From Oscillospiraceae bacterium (GTDB lineage Bacteria; Bacillota; Clostridia; Oscillospirales; CAG-272), in assembly GCA_015065075.1 (NCBI GenBank), contig SVRA01000005.1:1-55379 (forward strand): 55,379 bases of DNA, written 5' to 3'. Under the pieces are notes generated by a model. The model saw only the letters and a program-made list of their open reading frames with translations. It had not been told where the DNA came from and searched no databases. Of this stretch, positions 1 through 8,135 are shown piece after piece. A program made the position numbers and the translations under genes. Position 1 is the stretch's first letter; each line of letters opens with the position of its first letter.

Positions 1-435
1 CTTGCCGACTGCGGCGCCAAGCTTTTGATAGAAACCGTTGAAAAGATAGAAAAAGGAGAGATCATCCCCGAAAAGCAGGACGATAGCCTTGCAACCTATG
101 CCGCGAAGATCGAAAAAAGCGACTGCTTGCTCGATTTTTCGCGCCCCGCGAGAGAGCTTCATAACCTCATCCGCGGCCTTTCGCCCATTCCGCTCTCCTT
201 CACCCATACACCCGACGGAAAGCTGCTCAAGGTCGTTGCAAGTCGCGTTGTTGATGACAACAAGACAAACGGTGAGCCGGCTGGCACGGTCATTTCGGTC
301 GGTGACGACATCAAGGTCGCTTGCGGCAAGGGGATTTTGTCGCTTCTGACCGTTGTTCCCGAGGGCAAGGGCAGAATGAGCGCCGCAGATTTCGTCCGCG
401 GCAGAAAGATAGCAGAGGGAGATCTGCTTTCATAA
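1..435 (+). CDS. fmt: Methionyl-tRNA formyltransferase, C-terminal part (5' end outside window)
   Basis: The frame is open from base 1 to a TAA at 433-435, giving about 144 residues of the C-terminal half. The segment ATYAAKIEKSD followed by a conserved IRGLSPIPLSFT motif is the linker and start of the C-terminal tRNA-binding beta-barrel domain of Fmt. The enzyme formylates Met-tRNAfMet in the cytosol for translation initiation. The catalytic formyltransferase domain lies upstream of the window. It is followed 67 bp later by rsmB, the usual def-fmt-rsmB order of Firmicutes, which supports the assignment. No start can be seen. Confidence 0.93.
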   Translation, partial: LADCGAKLLIETVEKIEKGEIIPEKQDDSLATYAAKIEKSDCLLDFSRPARELHNLIRGLSPIPLSFTHTPDGKLLKVVASRVVDDNKTNGEPAGTVISVGDDIKVACGKGILSLLTVVPEGKGRMSAADFVRGRKIAEGDLLS

Positions 436-502
436 TTCAAAATATTTCATCGATTTATTTTGACCTTTTGAAGCAAACTATTTTACAGAAAGGATTTTTG
501 AT

Positions 503-1822
503 ATGGCAGACCACGCGAGAGCGCTTGCCTTCAAAATATTGAAGGACGCAGGGAAACATGCGACTTATTCAAATATTGCGATCGACCGCGCGCTGACTCA
601 AAGTGAGCTGTCCGACGTTGACAAGGGGCTTGTCACGGCGATCGTTATGGGCGTGACCGAAAGACAGCTCACGCTCGATCATATCATCGACAAGCTTGCC
701 GCAAACTCGCAAAGGATCGATGCCGACACGAGAGCGCTGCTCCGAATGGGCATATATCAGCTTTTCTGCCTTGATAAGATCCCGGACTACGCGGCGGTCA
801 ACGAGACTGTAAATATGGCGCCGAGAAGAAGCCGAGGCTTCGTCAACGCGATCATGCGCTCGTTTTTAAGGCGTCGCGACGGCGAGGGAGTCGAAAGCTT
901 TTTCCCGGACGAAAAATCCGATCCTATCGCACACTTGTCGCTTCGTTACTCCTTTCCCGAGGATGTTTGCCGCAGATTTTTGGAGATCTACGGATACGAC
1001 CGAGCAAAAGAAATTTTTGAGATCTTCAACCGTCCGCCCAAGCTGACTCTGCGCATCAACACGCTGAAGATAAGCCGCGAAAAATATGCTCTGATGCTCG
1101 ACGAAAAGGGGATCAAGTACACCTTGTCGGAGCGCCTCGAAAACGCGATATTGCTCGAAAATGTGAGCTTTGCCGCCCTTCCCGGCTTTGATGAGGGCTT
1201 GTTTTTCGTTCAGGACGAGGCATCGCAGATTTGTGTAGAAGCGCTTGACGCGCAAAAAAATATGCTTATGATCGACGCTTGCTCCTGCCCGGGCTCAAAA
1301 TCCTTCGGCTCGGCAATAAAAATGGAGAACACGGGAAAGATCCTCTCCTTCGACCTTCACGAAAGCAAGCTGAAGCTTATCGACAAGAGCGCAGAGCGTC
1401 TCGGCATCGACGTGATCACCGCATCGGTGCGAGACGGCAGAAGCTTTGACGAGAAGCTCGAAGGGCAAGCCGACAGAGTCCTTTGCGACGTGCCCTGCTC
1501 GGGACTCGGGGTAATAGCCAAGAAGCCCGAGATAAGATACAAAAGCATCGCCGACTTTGCAAGGCTTCCCGAAATTCAGCTCGCGATCCTCGAAAATTGC
1601 TCGCGATACGTCAAAAAGGGCGGCGTGCTGGTCTACTCGACCTGCACCGTGTTGCCTGAGGAGAACGAAGAAAACGTTGAAAAATTTCTCTCGGCTCACC
1701 CCGAGTTTGAGATCTGCGATTTTGAAGTCGGAGGCGTCCGCTCAGAGCGCGGAATGCTCTCGCTTTCGCCCGATAAGGACGGTACAGACGGATTTTTCGT
1801 CTCAAAATTCACAAGAAAATAA
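503..1822 (+). CDS. rsmB: 16S rRNA (cytosine-967-C5) methyltransferase RsmB
   Basis: 439 residues. The N-terminal ~140 residues form the NusB-like RNA-binding domain (for example IVMGVTERQLTLDHII and AVNETVNMA). The C-terminal half is a Sun/NOL1-type SAM-dependent methyltransferase. The two expected cysteines are present: Cys332 in DVPCSG and Cys381, the nucleophile, in YSTCTVLPEENE. SAM motif I at residues 258-268 reads DACSCPGSKSF; the usual second Gly of PGGK is Ser here. ATG with AAAGGA 8 bp upstream fixes the start. It sits between fmt and rlmN; the rlmN ATG begins 11 bp after the stop, so the two are probably co-transcribed. Confidence 0.93.
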   Translation: MADHARALAFKILKDAGKHATYSNIAIDRALTQSELSDVDKGLVTAIVMGVTERQLTLDHIIDKLAANSQRIDADTRALLRMGIYQLFCLDKIPDYAAVNETVNMAPRRSRGFVNAIMRSFLRRRDGEGVESFFPDEKSDPIAHLSLRYSFPEDVCRRFLEIYGYDRAKEIFEIFNRPPKLTLRINTLKISREKYALMLDEKGIKYTLSERLENAILLENVSFAALPGFDEGLFFVQDEASQICVEALDAQKNMLMIDACSCPGSKSFGSAIKMENTGKILSFDLHESKLKLIDKSAERLGIDVITASVRDGRSFDEKLEGQADRVLCDVPCSGLGVIAKKPEIRYKSIADFARLPEIQLAILENCSRYVKKGGVLVYSTCTVLPEENEENVEKFLSAHPEFEICDFEVGGVRSERGMLSLSPDKDGTDGFFVSKFTRK

Positions 1823-1833
1823 AGTTGAAAGCT

Positions 1834-2910
1834 ATGAAAAACATATTATCATACACGCCCGATGAGCTCAAGGAGCTGATGGCATCGCTCGGCGAGCCTT
1901 CCTATCGGGCAGGACAGATATTTACCCAGCTTCACAAGTGCATCTCGCTTGACGAGATGACCAACGTGGGCAAGGTGACCAAGCAAAAATTACATAATGC
2001 TCTCGATTGCAGTCTGCCAAAGGTCAAGCGTAAGCTGACCTCAAAGCTCGACGGCACGGTAAAATACCTCTTCGAGCTGTCAGACGGCAACTGTATCGAG
2101 TCGGTCGTTATGAAATACGAGCACGGCTACACGATCTGCGTTTCCTCGCAGGTCGGCTGCCGAATGGGTTGCAAATTCTGCGCGTCGACCGTGGCGGGCA
2201 GAGTCCGCGATCTCGAATCGGGCGAAATACTCGGTCAGCTTATAGCGGCGCAGAAGGATCTCGGCATCAGAATATCCAATATCGTCATGATGGGAATCGG
2301 TGAGCCGCTCGATAACTATGATAACGTCGTGAAGTTTTTACGTCTCGTAAATCTTCCCGAGGGTGTCAACGTCGGCTACCGCCATATCTCACTTTCAACC
2401 TGCGGCGTCGTGCCGAAAATATACGAGCTTGCCAAGCTCGATCTTCCGATCACGCTCTCGGTCTCGCTTCACGCGTCGGACGACAGCACGCGCTCGGAGA
2501 TCATGCCGGTCAACAAGGCGTGGGGCGTGGACGAGCTGCTTGATGCCTGTCGCGAGTATTACAGATCGACCCAGCGCCGTATCTCCTTTGAATACACACT
2601 CATCGCAGGGAAGAACGACACTAAGCAAAACGCCCTGCACCTTGCAAATACACTTAATGCCAAGCTTCGCACAAGAAGCGAGACTATGCCAATACACGTC
2701 AACCTCATCCCCGTAAACGAGGTCACCGAGTCGGGCTTCAGAAGCTCGGACAAAGCCGCCGTCAAAGCCTTTGCCGCAACTCTTGAAAGCCACGGCATCA
2801 GAGCAACCGTCCGCCGTACTCTCGGCTCGGATATCAATGCCTCCTGCGGTCAGCTCAGACGCGAGGACGCGGAGGGGGATACGGAAGGAGCGCGCAAGGA
2901 AACTTTTTGA
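1834..2910 (+). CDS. rlmN: Dual-specificity 23S rRNA A2503 / tRNA A37 C2-methyltransferase RlmN
   Basis: 358 residues from the ATG at 1834; a TTG at 1825 adds three residues and is less likely. It is a radical SAM enzyme that methylates C2 of adenine by a ping-pong mechanism. The [4Fe-4S] motif is CRMGCKFC (Cys109, Cys113, Cys116). MGIGEPLDN and SVSLHA are typical RlmN segments, and the C-terminal catalytic Cys lies in NASCGQLR. The last ~13 residues (REDAEGDTEGARKETF) go beyond the usual family end and are encoded by the edge of a dispersed repeat; the TGA stop falls at the apex of that repeat's hairpin. Confidence 0.95.
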   Translation: MKNILSYTPDELKELMASLGEPSYRAGQIFTQLHKCISLDEMTNVGKVTKQKLHNALDCSLPKVKRKLTSKLDGTVKYLFELSDGNCIESVVMKYEHGYTICVSSQVGCRMGCKFCASTVAGRVRDLESGEILGQLIAAQKDLGIRISNIVMMGIGEPLDNYDNVVKFLRLVNLPEGVNVGYRHISLSTCGVVPKIYELAKLDLPITLSVSLHASDDSTRSEIMPVNKAWGVDELLDACREYYRSTQRRISFEYTLIAGKNDTKQNALHLANTLNAKLRTRSETMPIHVNLIPVNEVTESGFRSSDKAAVKAFAATLESHGIRATVRRTLGSDINASCGQLRREDAEGDTEGARKETF

Positions 2911-2990
2911 AAAAAGTTTCCTTGACCTTCAAAAACTTCCCATAGGATAGCGATAGATCCTACGGTTTAGGATTTAAAATGATATAGCAC
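2886..2990 (+). repeat. Dispersed structured repeat, copy A
   Basis: First of three related elements (others at 5776-5930, minus orientation, and 12185-12297). It begins with a 13-bp perfect hairpin (arms 2896-2908 and 2911-2923, two-base loop) and continues with a shared tail: TCAAAAACTTCCCATAGGAT, CTACGG, then a GGATTTAAAA-like end. A second small hairpin pairs TAGGAT with ATCCTA. The rlmN stop codon TGA (2908-2910) straddles the apex of the first hairpin, so the repeat has supplied the end of rlmN. The hairpin could also act as a terminator or mRNA 3' stabiliser. Confidence 0.8.
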
Positions 2991-3077
2991 AAAAATCACA
3001 CACCCCAAACCCTTATTGAAGGTTTTAATCCGCCGGAGGCATATTGCCCTTACATATCAACAAAAAGGGGAATTGCC

Positions 3078-3875
3078 GTGAAAAAGGAAGAAATCTCGTC
3101 GAAAAAGCTATTGTTCGGAGCGCTTGTCTCGTTGGCGGTGCTTGCCGCAACCGCGATCTGTGCCTTTTTTGCACTGTTCGCAAACACAAAAAGAAATCGT
3201 GATTTAATAATTATTCCATCATTCGTGGGACAAAAATATACCGAATTAGATCCTCACGACAGAATAAACTTCGAGTGCGAGCTTGTATACTCGGACGACG
3301 TGCCCGAGGGAGAGATCATTTCGCAATCGCCCTATTCGGGAGCGAGGCGAAAGGTCGCCGATGGCAAGCTTTGTACCGTAAAGCTGACGGTCAGTATGGG
3401 TGCGGAGGACCGCACTCTGCCCGATCTCAAAAATTACACTTATGCCGAAGCGGCGTCGACGCTCCGCACGTTAGGAGCGCAGATACGGATAGTTTCGGTG
3501 TATGACGACGAAGCCGAAAGCGACAGAGTGCTGTACACCTCACCCTCGGCAGGCGCGAGAATAGAGCGCGGAGACAGAGTTACGCTCTTTGTTTGCCGCA
3601 AGCATGTCAAGGGCTCGGTCAAGGTTAGAGATCTGACGGGGCTTACACAAAATGCTGCTTGCACGAAAATTCTTGCCGACGGCTTACTTGTAGGGGAGAT
3701 CATATACGAGCCGTCAGACACGGTAGAGGAGGGTCTTGTGATCTCGCAAAGCATCGCCGCAGGAAGCTACGTCAGATATCACAGTACGATAAACATCACT
3801 GTAAGCACGGGAAAAGAAGAGAAAAATGATCAATTACATCCGTTCGGCAGATATGTTACCGACGAAGATGATTAA
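3078..3875 (+). CDS. Membrane-anchored PASTA-domain protein lacking a kinase domain
   Basis: 265 residues with a GTG start at 3078 and AAGGGG 7 bp upstream. A short basic cytoplasmic N-terminus is followed by one transmembrane helix (about residues 10-35, ALVSLAVLAATAICAFF) and then three PASTA-like repeats (about 47-108, 110-175, 178-245), each with the SQSP/TSPSAG/SQSIAAG signature and a terminal beta strand. This is the extracellular architecture of PrkC/StkP Ser/Thr kinases, and the gene sits where prkC normally lies, just before rsgA. No protein kinase domain exists in the gene or in the 167 bp upstream, and no PP2C phosphatase (prpC) is present. It can presumably still bind muropeptides or septal peptidoglycan, but its output is unknown. 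The acidic C-terminus is variable. Confidence 0.85.
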   Translation: MKKEEISSKKLLFGALVSLAVLAATAICAFFALFANTKRNRDLIIIPSFVGQKYTELDPHDRINFECELVYSDDVPEGEIISQSPYSGARRKVADGKLCTVKLTVSMGAEDRTLPDLKNYTYAEAASTLRTLGAQIRIVSVYDDEAESDRVLYTSPSAGARIERGDRVTLFVCRKHVKGSVKVRDLTGLTQNAACTKILADGLLVGEIIYEPSDTVEEGLVISQSIAAGSYVRYHSTINITVSTGKEEKNDQLHPFGRYVTDEDD

Positions 3876-4016
3876 AAACAGAGAATAGCGTGAAAGTTGT
3901 TTCTGCCAAATAGAAAAATATTAACGCACACTGTAGAGAGATAGCTTCACTACTCGCCCGTGGCGTAGTTCACCGATGGCAATTTGTGCCGCCAAAGGCG
4001 GCGGAATGGAGATTTA

Positions 4017-4937
4017 ATGGATCTGAAGATTAAAGGAAAAATAATGGGACTTCTGGGCGGACTTTACACCGTCAGAGTAAAGGACGGCGAAGGCTACAGA
4101 GAAATATCCTGCCGCGCCAGAGGCGTTTTTAGACACGGAAACCAATCCCCGATGGTAGGAGACGATGTCATTCTCGACGTGTCGGACGGCGAGCAGAACG
4201 CGGTGATCGACGAGATATGCGATCGCAAAAACTCGCTCATCCGTCCGCCGCTTGCCAATCTTGACATAATATTCGTCACGATGGCGGCAAGCTCCCCGAA
4301 GCCTATGCTTGATATGACCGATAAGCTCACCGCAATCCTTGAGCATAACGATATTACCCCCGTCATAGTGGTCGGCAAGTGTGAGCTTGACAGAGAGTAT
4401 GCCGCGCTTATCAAGGAGACATACGAAAAAGCAGGATATAAGGTCTTTGTACTCTCTTGCGCCACGGGCGAAGGAATAAATGAGATACAGAATTATATAA
4501 ACACCTCTCTTGATGGAAAGATCGCCGCGTTCGCAGGGGCTTCGGGTGTGGGCAAATCAACGCTTATGAACAAGCTTTTCCCAACGCTTGAGCTCGGTAC
4601 GGGAGACGTAAGCCGAAAAACTGCAAGAGGAAAACACACCACCCGCGCGGTCACGCTTTTTCCGCTCGAAGAAAACTCCTTTCTTGCCGATACCCCAGGA
4701 TTTTCAATGCTGGACTTCGAAAGATTCGACTTCTTCGATCTCGAACAGCTCCCGCTCTGCTTCCCCGAGATAAACGATCGCATAGGCGAATGCAAATATA
4801 CCAAATGCACACATCTGAGAGAGGAAGGCTGCGCTATCGTTGAGGCGGTCGGGCGCGGCGAGATAGCAAGGAGCCGCCACGAGAGCTACGTCTCTCTCTA
4901 TGAGACCCTTAAAAACAAACATAAATGGGATAAATAA
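4017..4937 (+). CDS. rsgA: Ribosome small-subunit-dependent GTPase RsgA
   Basis: 306 residues from ATG 4017 with a purine-rich GGAATGGAG upstream; an in-frame TTG at 3984 would add 11 residues but has no ribosome-binding site. An N-terminal OB fold (GDDVILDVSD) is followed by a circularly permuted GTPase: the G4 region is VVGKCELD (a diverged NKxD), G1 is GASGVGKST, and G3 is DTPGFS. The C-terminal zinc-binding motif is CKYTKCTHLREEGC. The protein checks late 30S subunit maturation. It lies between the PASTA gene and thiN, as in the Bacillus prkC-cpgA-rpe-thiN cluster, but rpe is absent here. Confidence 0.95.
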   Translation: MDLKIKGKIMGLLGGLYTVRVKDGEGYREISCRARGVFRHGNQSPMVGDDVILDVSDGEQNAVIDEICDRKNSLIRPPLANLDIIFVTMAASSPKPMLDMTDKLTAILEHNDITPVIVVGKCELDREYAALIKETYEKAGYKVFVLSCATGEGINEIQNYINTSLDGKIAAFAGASGVGKSTLMNKLFPTLELGTGDVSRKTARGKHTTRAVTLFPLEENSFLADTPGFSMLDFERFDFFDLEQLPLCFPEINDRIGECKYTKCTHLREEGCAIVEAVGRGEIARSRHESYVSLYETLKNKHKWDK

Positions 4938-4943
4938 TCACTT

Positions 4944-5567
4944 ATGAAAGCATATATTTTTACAGGCGGAGAGATATTCCACCAATACATAGAGGAAAAG
5001 CCCGAGGAAAATGACCTCGTTATCGCCGCCGACTCGGGATATAAGAATGCAGCGCTTATGGGCGCACATATAAATATTCTTATCGGCGACTTCGATTCGC
5101 TTGGCGATGTGCCCGACGACGTCGACGAGGTGTTCAGGCTCCCGGAGGAAAAGGACGTTACCGATACGCAGATCGCGGTCGATATGGCGGTAGAGCGCGG
5201 CGCCGACGAGATAGTGATTATTGGAAGCACGTCGGGAAGACTCGACCATACACTCTCCACGCTCGCGATCCTTGAAAAATATTGGGAAAAACGCTTGCCG
5301 ATATATATCGTGAACGGTCAGAACCGTGTCAGATATATCCGCGATAGCGGCTTTATTGTTGTGCGCAGTCAGTATAAATATTTTTCGGTCATCGCCGCTG
5401 ACGAAAAGGTAAAGGGAGTCAGTATCGAGGGCGGAAAATATCCGCTGATCAAGAAAACCCTTTTGCGCAACCACCAATTTGCCGTTTCCAACGAGATCAC
5501 TAAAAATTGCGCGCTTATAACCGTCAAAAAGGGCGGCATTTATATAATCGAGTCGAAGGATCTGTAA
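4944..5567 (+). CDS. thiN: Thiamine pyrophosphokinase
   Basis: 207 residues, beginning 6 bp after the rsgA stop, so translation is probably coupled. It transfers pyrophosphate from ATP to thiamine to make thiamine diphosphate in the cytosol. Diagnostic segments are VIAADSGYKNA, LIGDFDSLGDV, EKDVTDTQIAVDMA and GSTSGRLDHTLSTLA, which supply the Asp-rich Mg/ATP and thiamine site of the N-terminal domain. A C-terminal beta-sandwich of about 75 residues completes the family length. The position between rsgA and spoVM matches B. subtilis thiN (yloS). Confidence 0.95.
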   Translation: MKAYIFTGGEIFHQYIEEKPEENDLVIAADSGYKNAALMGAHINILIGDFDSLGDVPDDVDEVFRLPEEKDVTDTQIAVDMAVERGADEIVIIGSTSGRLDHTLSTLAILEKYWEKRLPIYIVNGQNRVRYIRDSGFIVVRSQYKYFSVIAADEKVKGVSIEGGKYPLIKKTLLRNHQFAVSNEITKNCALITVKKGGIYIIESKDL

Positions 5568-5597
5568 TTTTTGAGGTCAGCGACCGTCTGTCAGCAT

Positions 5598-5619
5598 ATA
5601 ATGTTGGTGAACACATTAT
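5598..5619. promoter_or_regulatory. Inverted repeat upstream of spoVM
   Basis: ATAATGT and ACATTAT (7-bp arms, 8-base spacer) lie just upstream of the spoVM Shine-Dalgarno sequence GGAGG (5624-5628). It could be a protein-binding site or an RNA hairpin controlling spoVM; the function is inferred only from position. Confidence 0.35.
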
Positions 5620-5633
5620 ATTCGGAGGTCGTT

Positions 5634-5723
5634 ATGAAAATAATCCTTGTGCGCTCGCCGGGCTTCTTGGCCCCAATCCTCAGAAAAATATTTGGGATAA
5701 AAAAAGAAAAGAAAAAGAGATAA
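5634..5723 (+). CDS. spoVM: SpoVM, forespore-shell small amphipathic protein
   Basis: A 29-codon ORF with an excellent ribosome-binding site (GGAGG, 5-base spacer, ATG). The product begins MKIILVRSPGFLAPILRKIF and ends in a lysine-rich tail. It matches B. subtilis SpoVM (26 aa) at the functionally important Pro9, Phe11, Leu12, Ile15 and Arg17, and it lies directly downstream of thiN exactly as in Bacillus. SpoVM is an amphipathic helix that marks the convex outer forespore membrane and anchors SpoIVA at the start of coat assembly. The basic tail is slightly longer than in Bacillus. Together with spoIIE it implies an endospore former. Confidence 0.88.
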   Translation: MKIILVRSPGFLAPILRKIFGIKKEKKKR

Positions 5724-5775
5724 GTCTCCGACGGCTTAAGAATCTTCAAAAAGTTCAATTAGGCTAGTTGTTTTT

Positions 5776-5930
5776 ATCCCATTTTAAAACCCAAACAGTA
5801 GAACCGATTTACCCCAAGCTCCACCATCTCAAAACCCGATCCGTAGAGCTTTTCTCTATCCTGGGGGGAGTTTTGAGGGGTCAAGGGGAACTTTTGCAAA
5901 AGTTCCCCTTGCGCGTCTCCCTCGCGCCTC
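5776..5930 (-). repeat. Dispersed structured repeat, copy C (inverted)
   Basis: Reverse-complement copy of the element at 2886-2990. It has a perfect 13-bp hairpin (5883-5895 with 5898-5910) and the tail GACCCCTCAAAACT, AGGATAGAGA, CTCTACGG, GGGTTTTGAG. A second degenerate tail (TTCTAC, then GGGTTTTAAAATGG) follows at 5776-5810, as if part of the element were duplicated. It fills the gap between spoVM and the YgiQ gene; the reading frame runs open across it, but this is not evidence of coding. Confidence 0.8.
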
Positions 5931-5959
5931 CCCACTCACAAAGAAAGGACAAGTCAAAA

Positions 5960-7981
5960 ATGCACGATAAAGGTTTTTTTCCTATAACCAGAGAAGATAT
6001 GATCGAAAGAGGCTGGGATCAGCCTGATTTCGTGTACGTTTGCGGCGACGCATACATAGACCATCCGTCCTTTGGCGCGACGATTATATGTCGAGTGCTT
6101 GAGGACAAGGGCTTCAGAATCGCGTTTTTGGCGCAGCCCGACTACAAATCCTGCGAGGATTTCAAGAGATTTGGCAGACCGCGACTGGGTTTTTTGGTCA
6201 GCGCGGGAAATATAGATTCAATGGTCGCGCACTACACCGCGGCGAAGAAAAAGAGAACCTACGATTATTATTCACCGGGAGGCAAGATGGGCAAGCGCCC
6301 CGACCGCGCAGTCATCGTTTACTCCAACAGAATCCGCGAGGCGTACGGCGACGTGCCGATAATCCTCGGTGGACTTGAAGCGTCTTTGCGCCGCTTTGCT
6401 CATTACGACTATTGGGACGACAAGGTTCGTCGCTCGGTGCTGGTCGACAGCCGCGCCGATATTTTGACCTATGGAATGGGCGAGAAGATACTCACTCGAA
6501 TCGCCGAGCTTCTCGACAAGGGCGTGCCGATCAAGAAGATAAGAGACGTCAGAGGCACGGTCTACCTTTGCAAGCCCGAGGATAAGGTCAATTATCCCGT
6601 GGCGGCAACCTTTGACTATAACGAGCTTAAGACCGATAAAAGAAAGTACGCCGAAGCCTTCGGCGTGCAGTATAAAAATCAGGACTCGATCAACGGACGG
6701 GCTATCTGCGAGCTGTACGACGGCAAAATGTTAGTCCAGAATCCGCCAATGCCGCCGCTTGAGCGAGAGGAGCTCGACCGAGTCTATAGCCTGCCGTATA
6801 TGCGCGCCTATCACCCTTCGTACGAAAAGGAGGGCGGCGTGCCCGCGATCGAGGAGGTCAAATTCTCACTCACTCATAACCGCGGTTGCTTCGGCGCATG
6901 CAATTTCTGCGCGCTTGCCTTCCATCAGGGCAGAACTGTTCGCTCAAGAAGCATAGAAAGCGTTGTCAACGAAGCAAAAATAATTGCCGAAATGCCCGAT
7001 TTCAAGGGCTACATACACGACGTAGGAGGTCCTACGGCAAACTTCCGCTATCCCTCGTGCGATAAGCAGCTTGAGAGCGGCGTCTGTCCCTCGCGCAAGT
7101 GCCTCGCACCCACACCGTGTAAAAACCTTAAGGTCGACCACACCGAGTATATCAAGCTTCTCGAGGAAATAGAGAAGATCCCTAAGGTCAAAAAGGTCTT
7201 CGTTCGCTCGGGTATCCGCTTCGATTACCTGATGTGCGACAAAAACGACGCGTTTTTCCGTAAGCTTGTGCGCGATAACGTCTCGGGACAGCTCAAGGTC
7301 GCGCCCGAGCATTGCTCGTCACCCGTGCTTCGCTGTATGGGCAAGCCCGACTTCGAGGTCTATCAGAGCTTCAGAAAAAAATTCTTCGATATCACCCACG
7401 AGATAGGCAAAGAGCAGTACCTCGTGCCCTATCTTATGTCGAGCCATCCGGGCTCAACGCTCAACGACGCGATCAACCTCGCGCTCTGCCTCAAGCGAGA
7501 CCACTATGCACCCGAGCAGGTGCAGGATTACTATCCCACCCCGGGTACCGCATCCACGGTCATGTATTACACGGGAATAAATCCGCTTGATATGAAGCCG
7601 GTCTACGTAGCTACCGATTATCACGAAAAGCAGTTCCAAAGAGCGCTTTTGCAGTATAACAGACCCCAGAATGCCGACCTTGTCCGCGAGGCGCTTGTCA
7701 AGGCGGGCAGAGAGGACCTTATCGGCTACGGCGAGGATTGCCTCGTCCGCCCCGCTGCCGACAGATCGGCAAATCAGACGCACCCACGAAGCCAAAAGGA
7801 CAAAAATGCCCATTCCTCGCGCGCTACGTCCAAGGACAAGCAGGTCAGATCGGGTAGCGGCAGATCAAATACCAAAAACGGTGCAGGTGCGAAGAATGCA
7901 ACTGCGCGCCCCCCCAAAAATAGCAAAAATCATAGTCTTACAAGGGATTCTGCGCGAAAAACGAATAAAAAATCAAGATGA
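5960..7981 (+). CDS. YgiQ-family radical SAM protein
   Basis: 673 residues from ATG 5960, preceded by AAGAAAGGAC. The frame is open upstream to 5768, but that stretch is the dispersed repeat, so the internal ATG is preferred. An N-terminal UPF0313 domain (MIERGWDQPDFVYVCGDAYIDHPSFG) is followed by a radical SAM core with CFGACNFC (a Cx3Cx2C motif) and GGPTANFRYPSCD. The last ~75 residues are a Ser/Lys/Arg/Asn-rich, probably disordered basic tail that may bind nucleic acid. The substrate of YgiQ proteins is not established. No partner gene is adjacent. Confidence 0.9.
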   Translation: MHDKGFFPITREDMIERGWDQPDFVYVCGDAYIDHPSFGATIICRVLEDKGFRIAFLAQPDYKSCEDFKRFGRPRLGFLVSAGNIDSMVAHYTAAKKKRTYDYYSPGGKMGKRPDRAVIVYSNRIREAYGDVPIILGGLEASLRRFAHYDYWDDKVRRSVLVDSRADILTYGMGEKILTRIAELLDKGVPIKKIRDVRGTVYLCKPEDKVNYPVAATFDYNELKTDKRKYAEAFGVQYKNQDSINGRAICELYDGKMLVQNPPMPPLEREELDRVYSLPYMRAYHPSYEKEGGVPAIEEVKFSLTHNRGCFGACNFCALAFHQGRTVRSRSIESVVNEAKIIAEMPDFKGYIHDVGGPTANFRYPSCDKQLESGVCPSRKCLAPTPCKNLKVDHTEYIKLLEEIEKIPKVKKVFVRSGIRFDYLMCDKNDAFFRKLVRDNVSGQLKVAPEHCSSPVLRCMGKPDFEVYQSFRKKFFDITHEIGKEQYLVPYLMSSHPGSTLNDAINLALCLKRDHYAPEQVQDYYPTPGTASTVMYYTGINPLDMKPVYVATDYHEKQFQRALLQYNRPQNADLVREALVKAGREDLIGYGEDCLVRPAADRSANQTHPRSQKDKNAHSSRATSKDKQVRSGSGRSNTKNGAGAKNATARPPKNSKNHSLTRDSARKTNKKSR

Positions 7982-8038
7982 ACAACGCCCGGTTAACAAT
8001 TAATTAACATTTTTTAAGGACAATTAATAATTCAGGTA

Positions 8039-8067
8039 TTGCATTTTGATCACCATAGTGCTATAAT
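8039..8067 (+). promoter_or_regulatory. Sigma-A promoter for glf
   Basis: TTGCAT (8039-8044), 17-bp spacer, TATAAT (8062-8067). It lies about 70 bp upstream of the glf ATG and probably drives the glf-glycosyltransferase pair. Confidence 0.75.
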
Positions 8068-8135
8068 ATTTATGGCCTACAGGCTCAAAACGCGGGACTT
8101 TAGTCAAGCGTTGATTTTTAAGGAGAATATCGCTA

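Noticed and set aside
3984..4016. Alternative TTG start of rsgA
   Set aside because: Adds 11 residues of low-complexity Arg-rich sequence without a ribosome-binding site; ATG 4017 matches the family start.
5768..5959. N-terminal extension of the YgiQ gene
   Set aside because: The stretch is dispersed repeat copy C; the ATG at 5960 has the ribosome-binding site and begins family homology.
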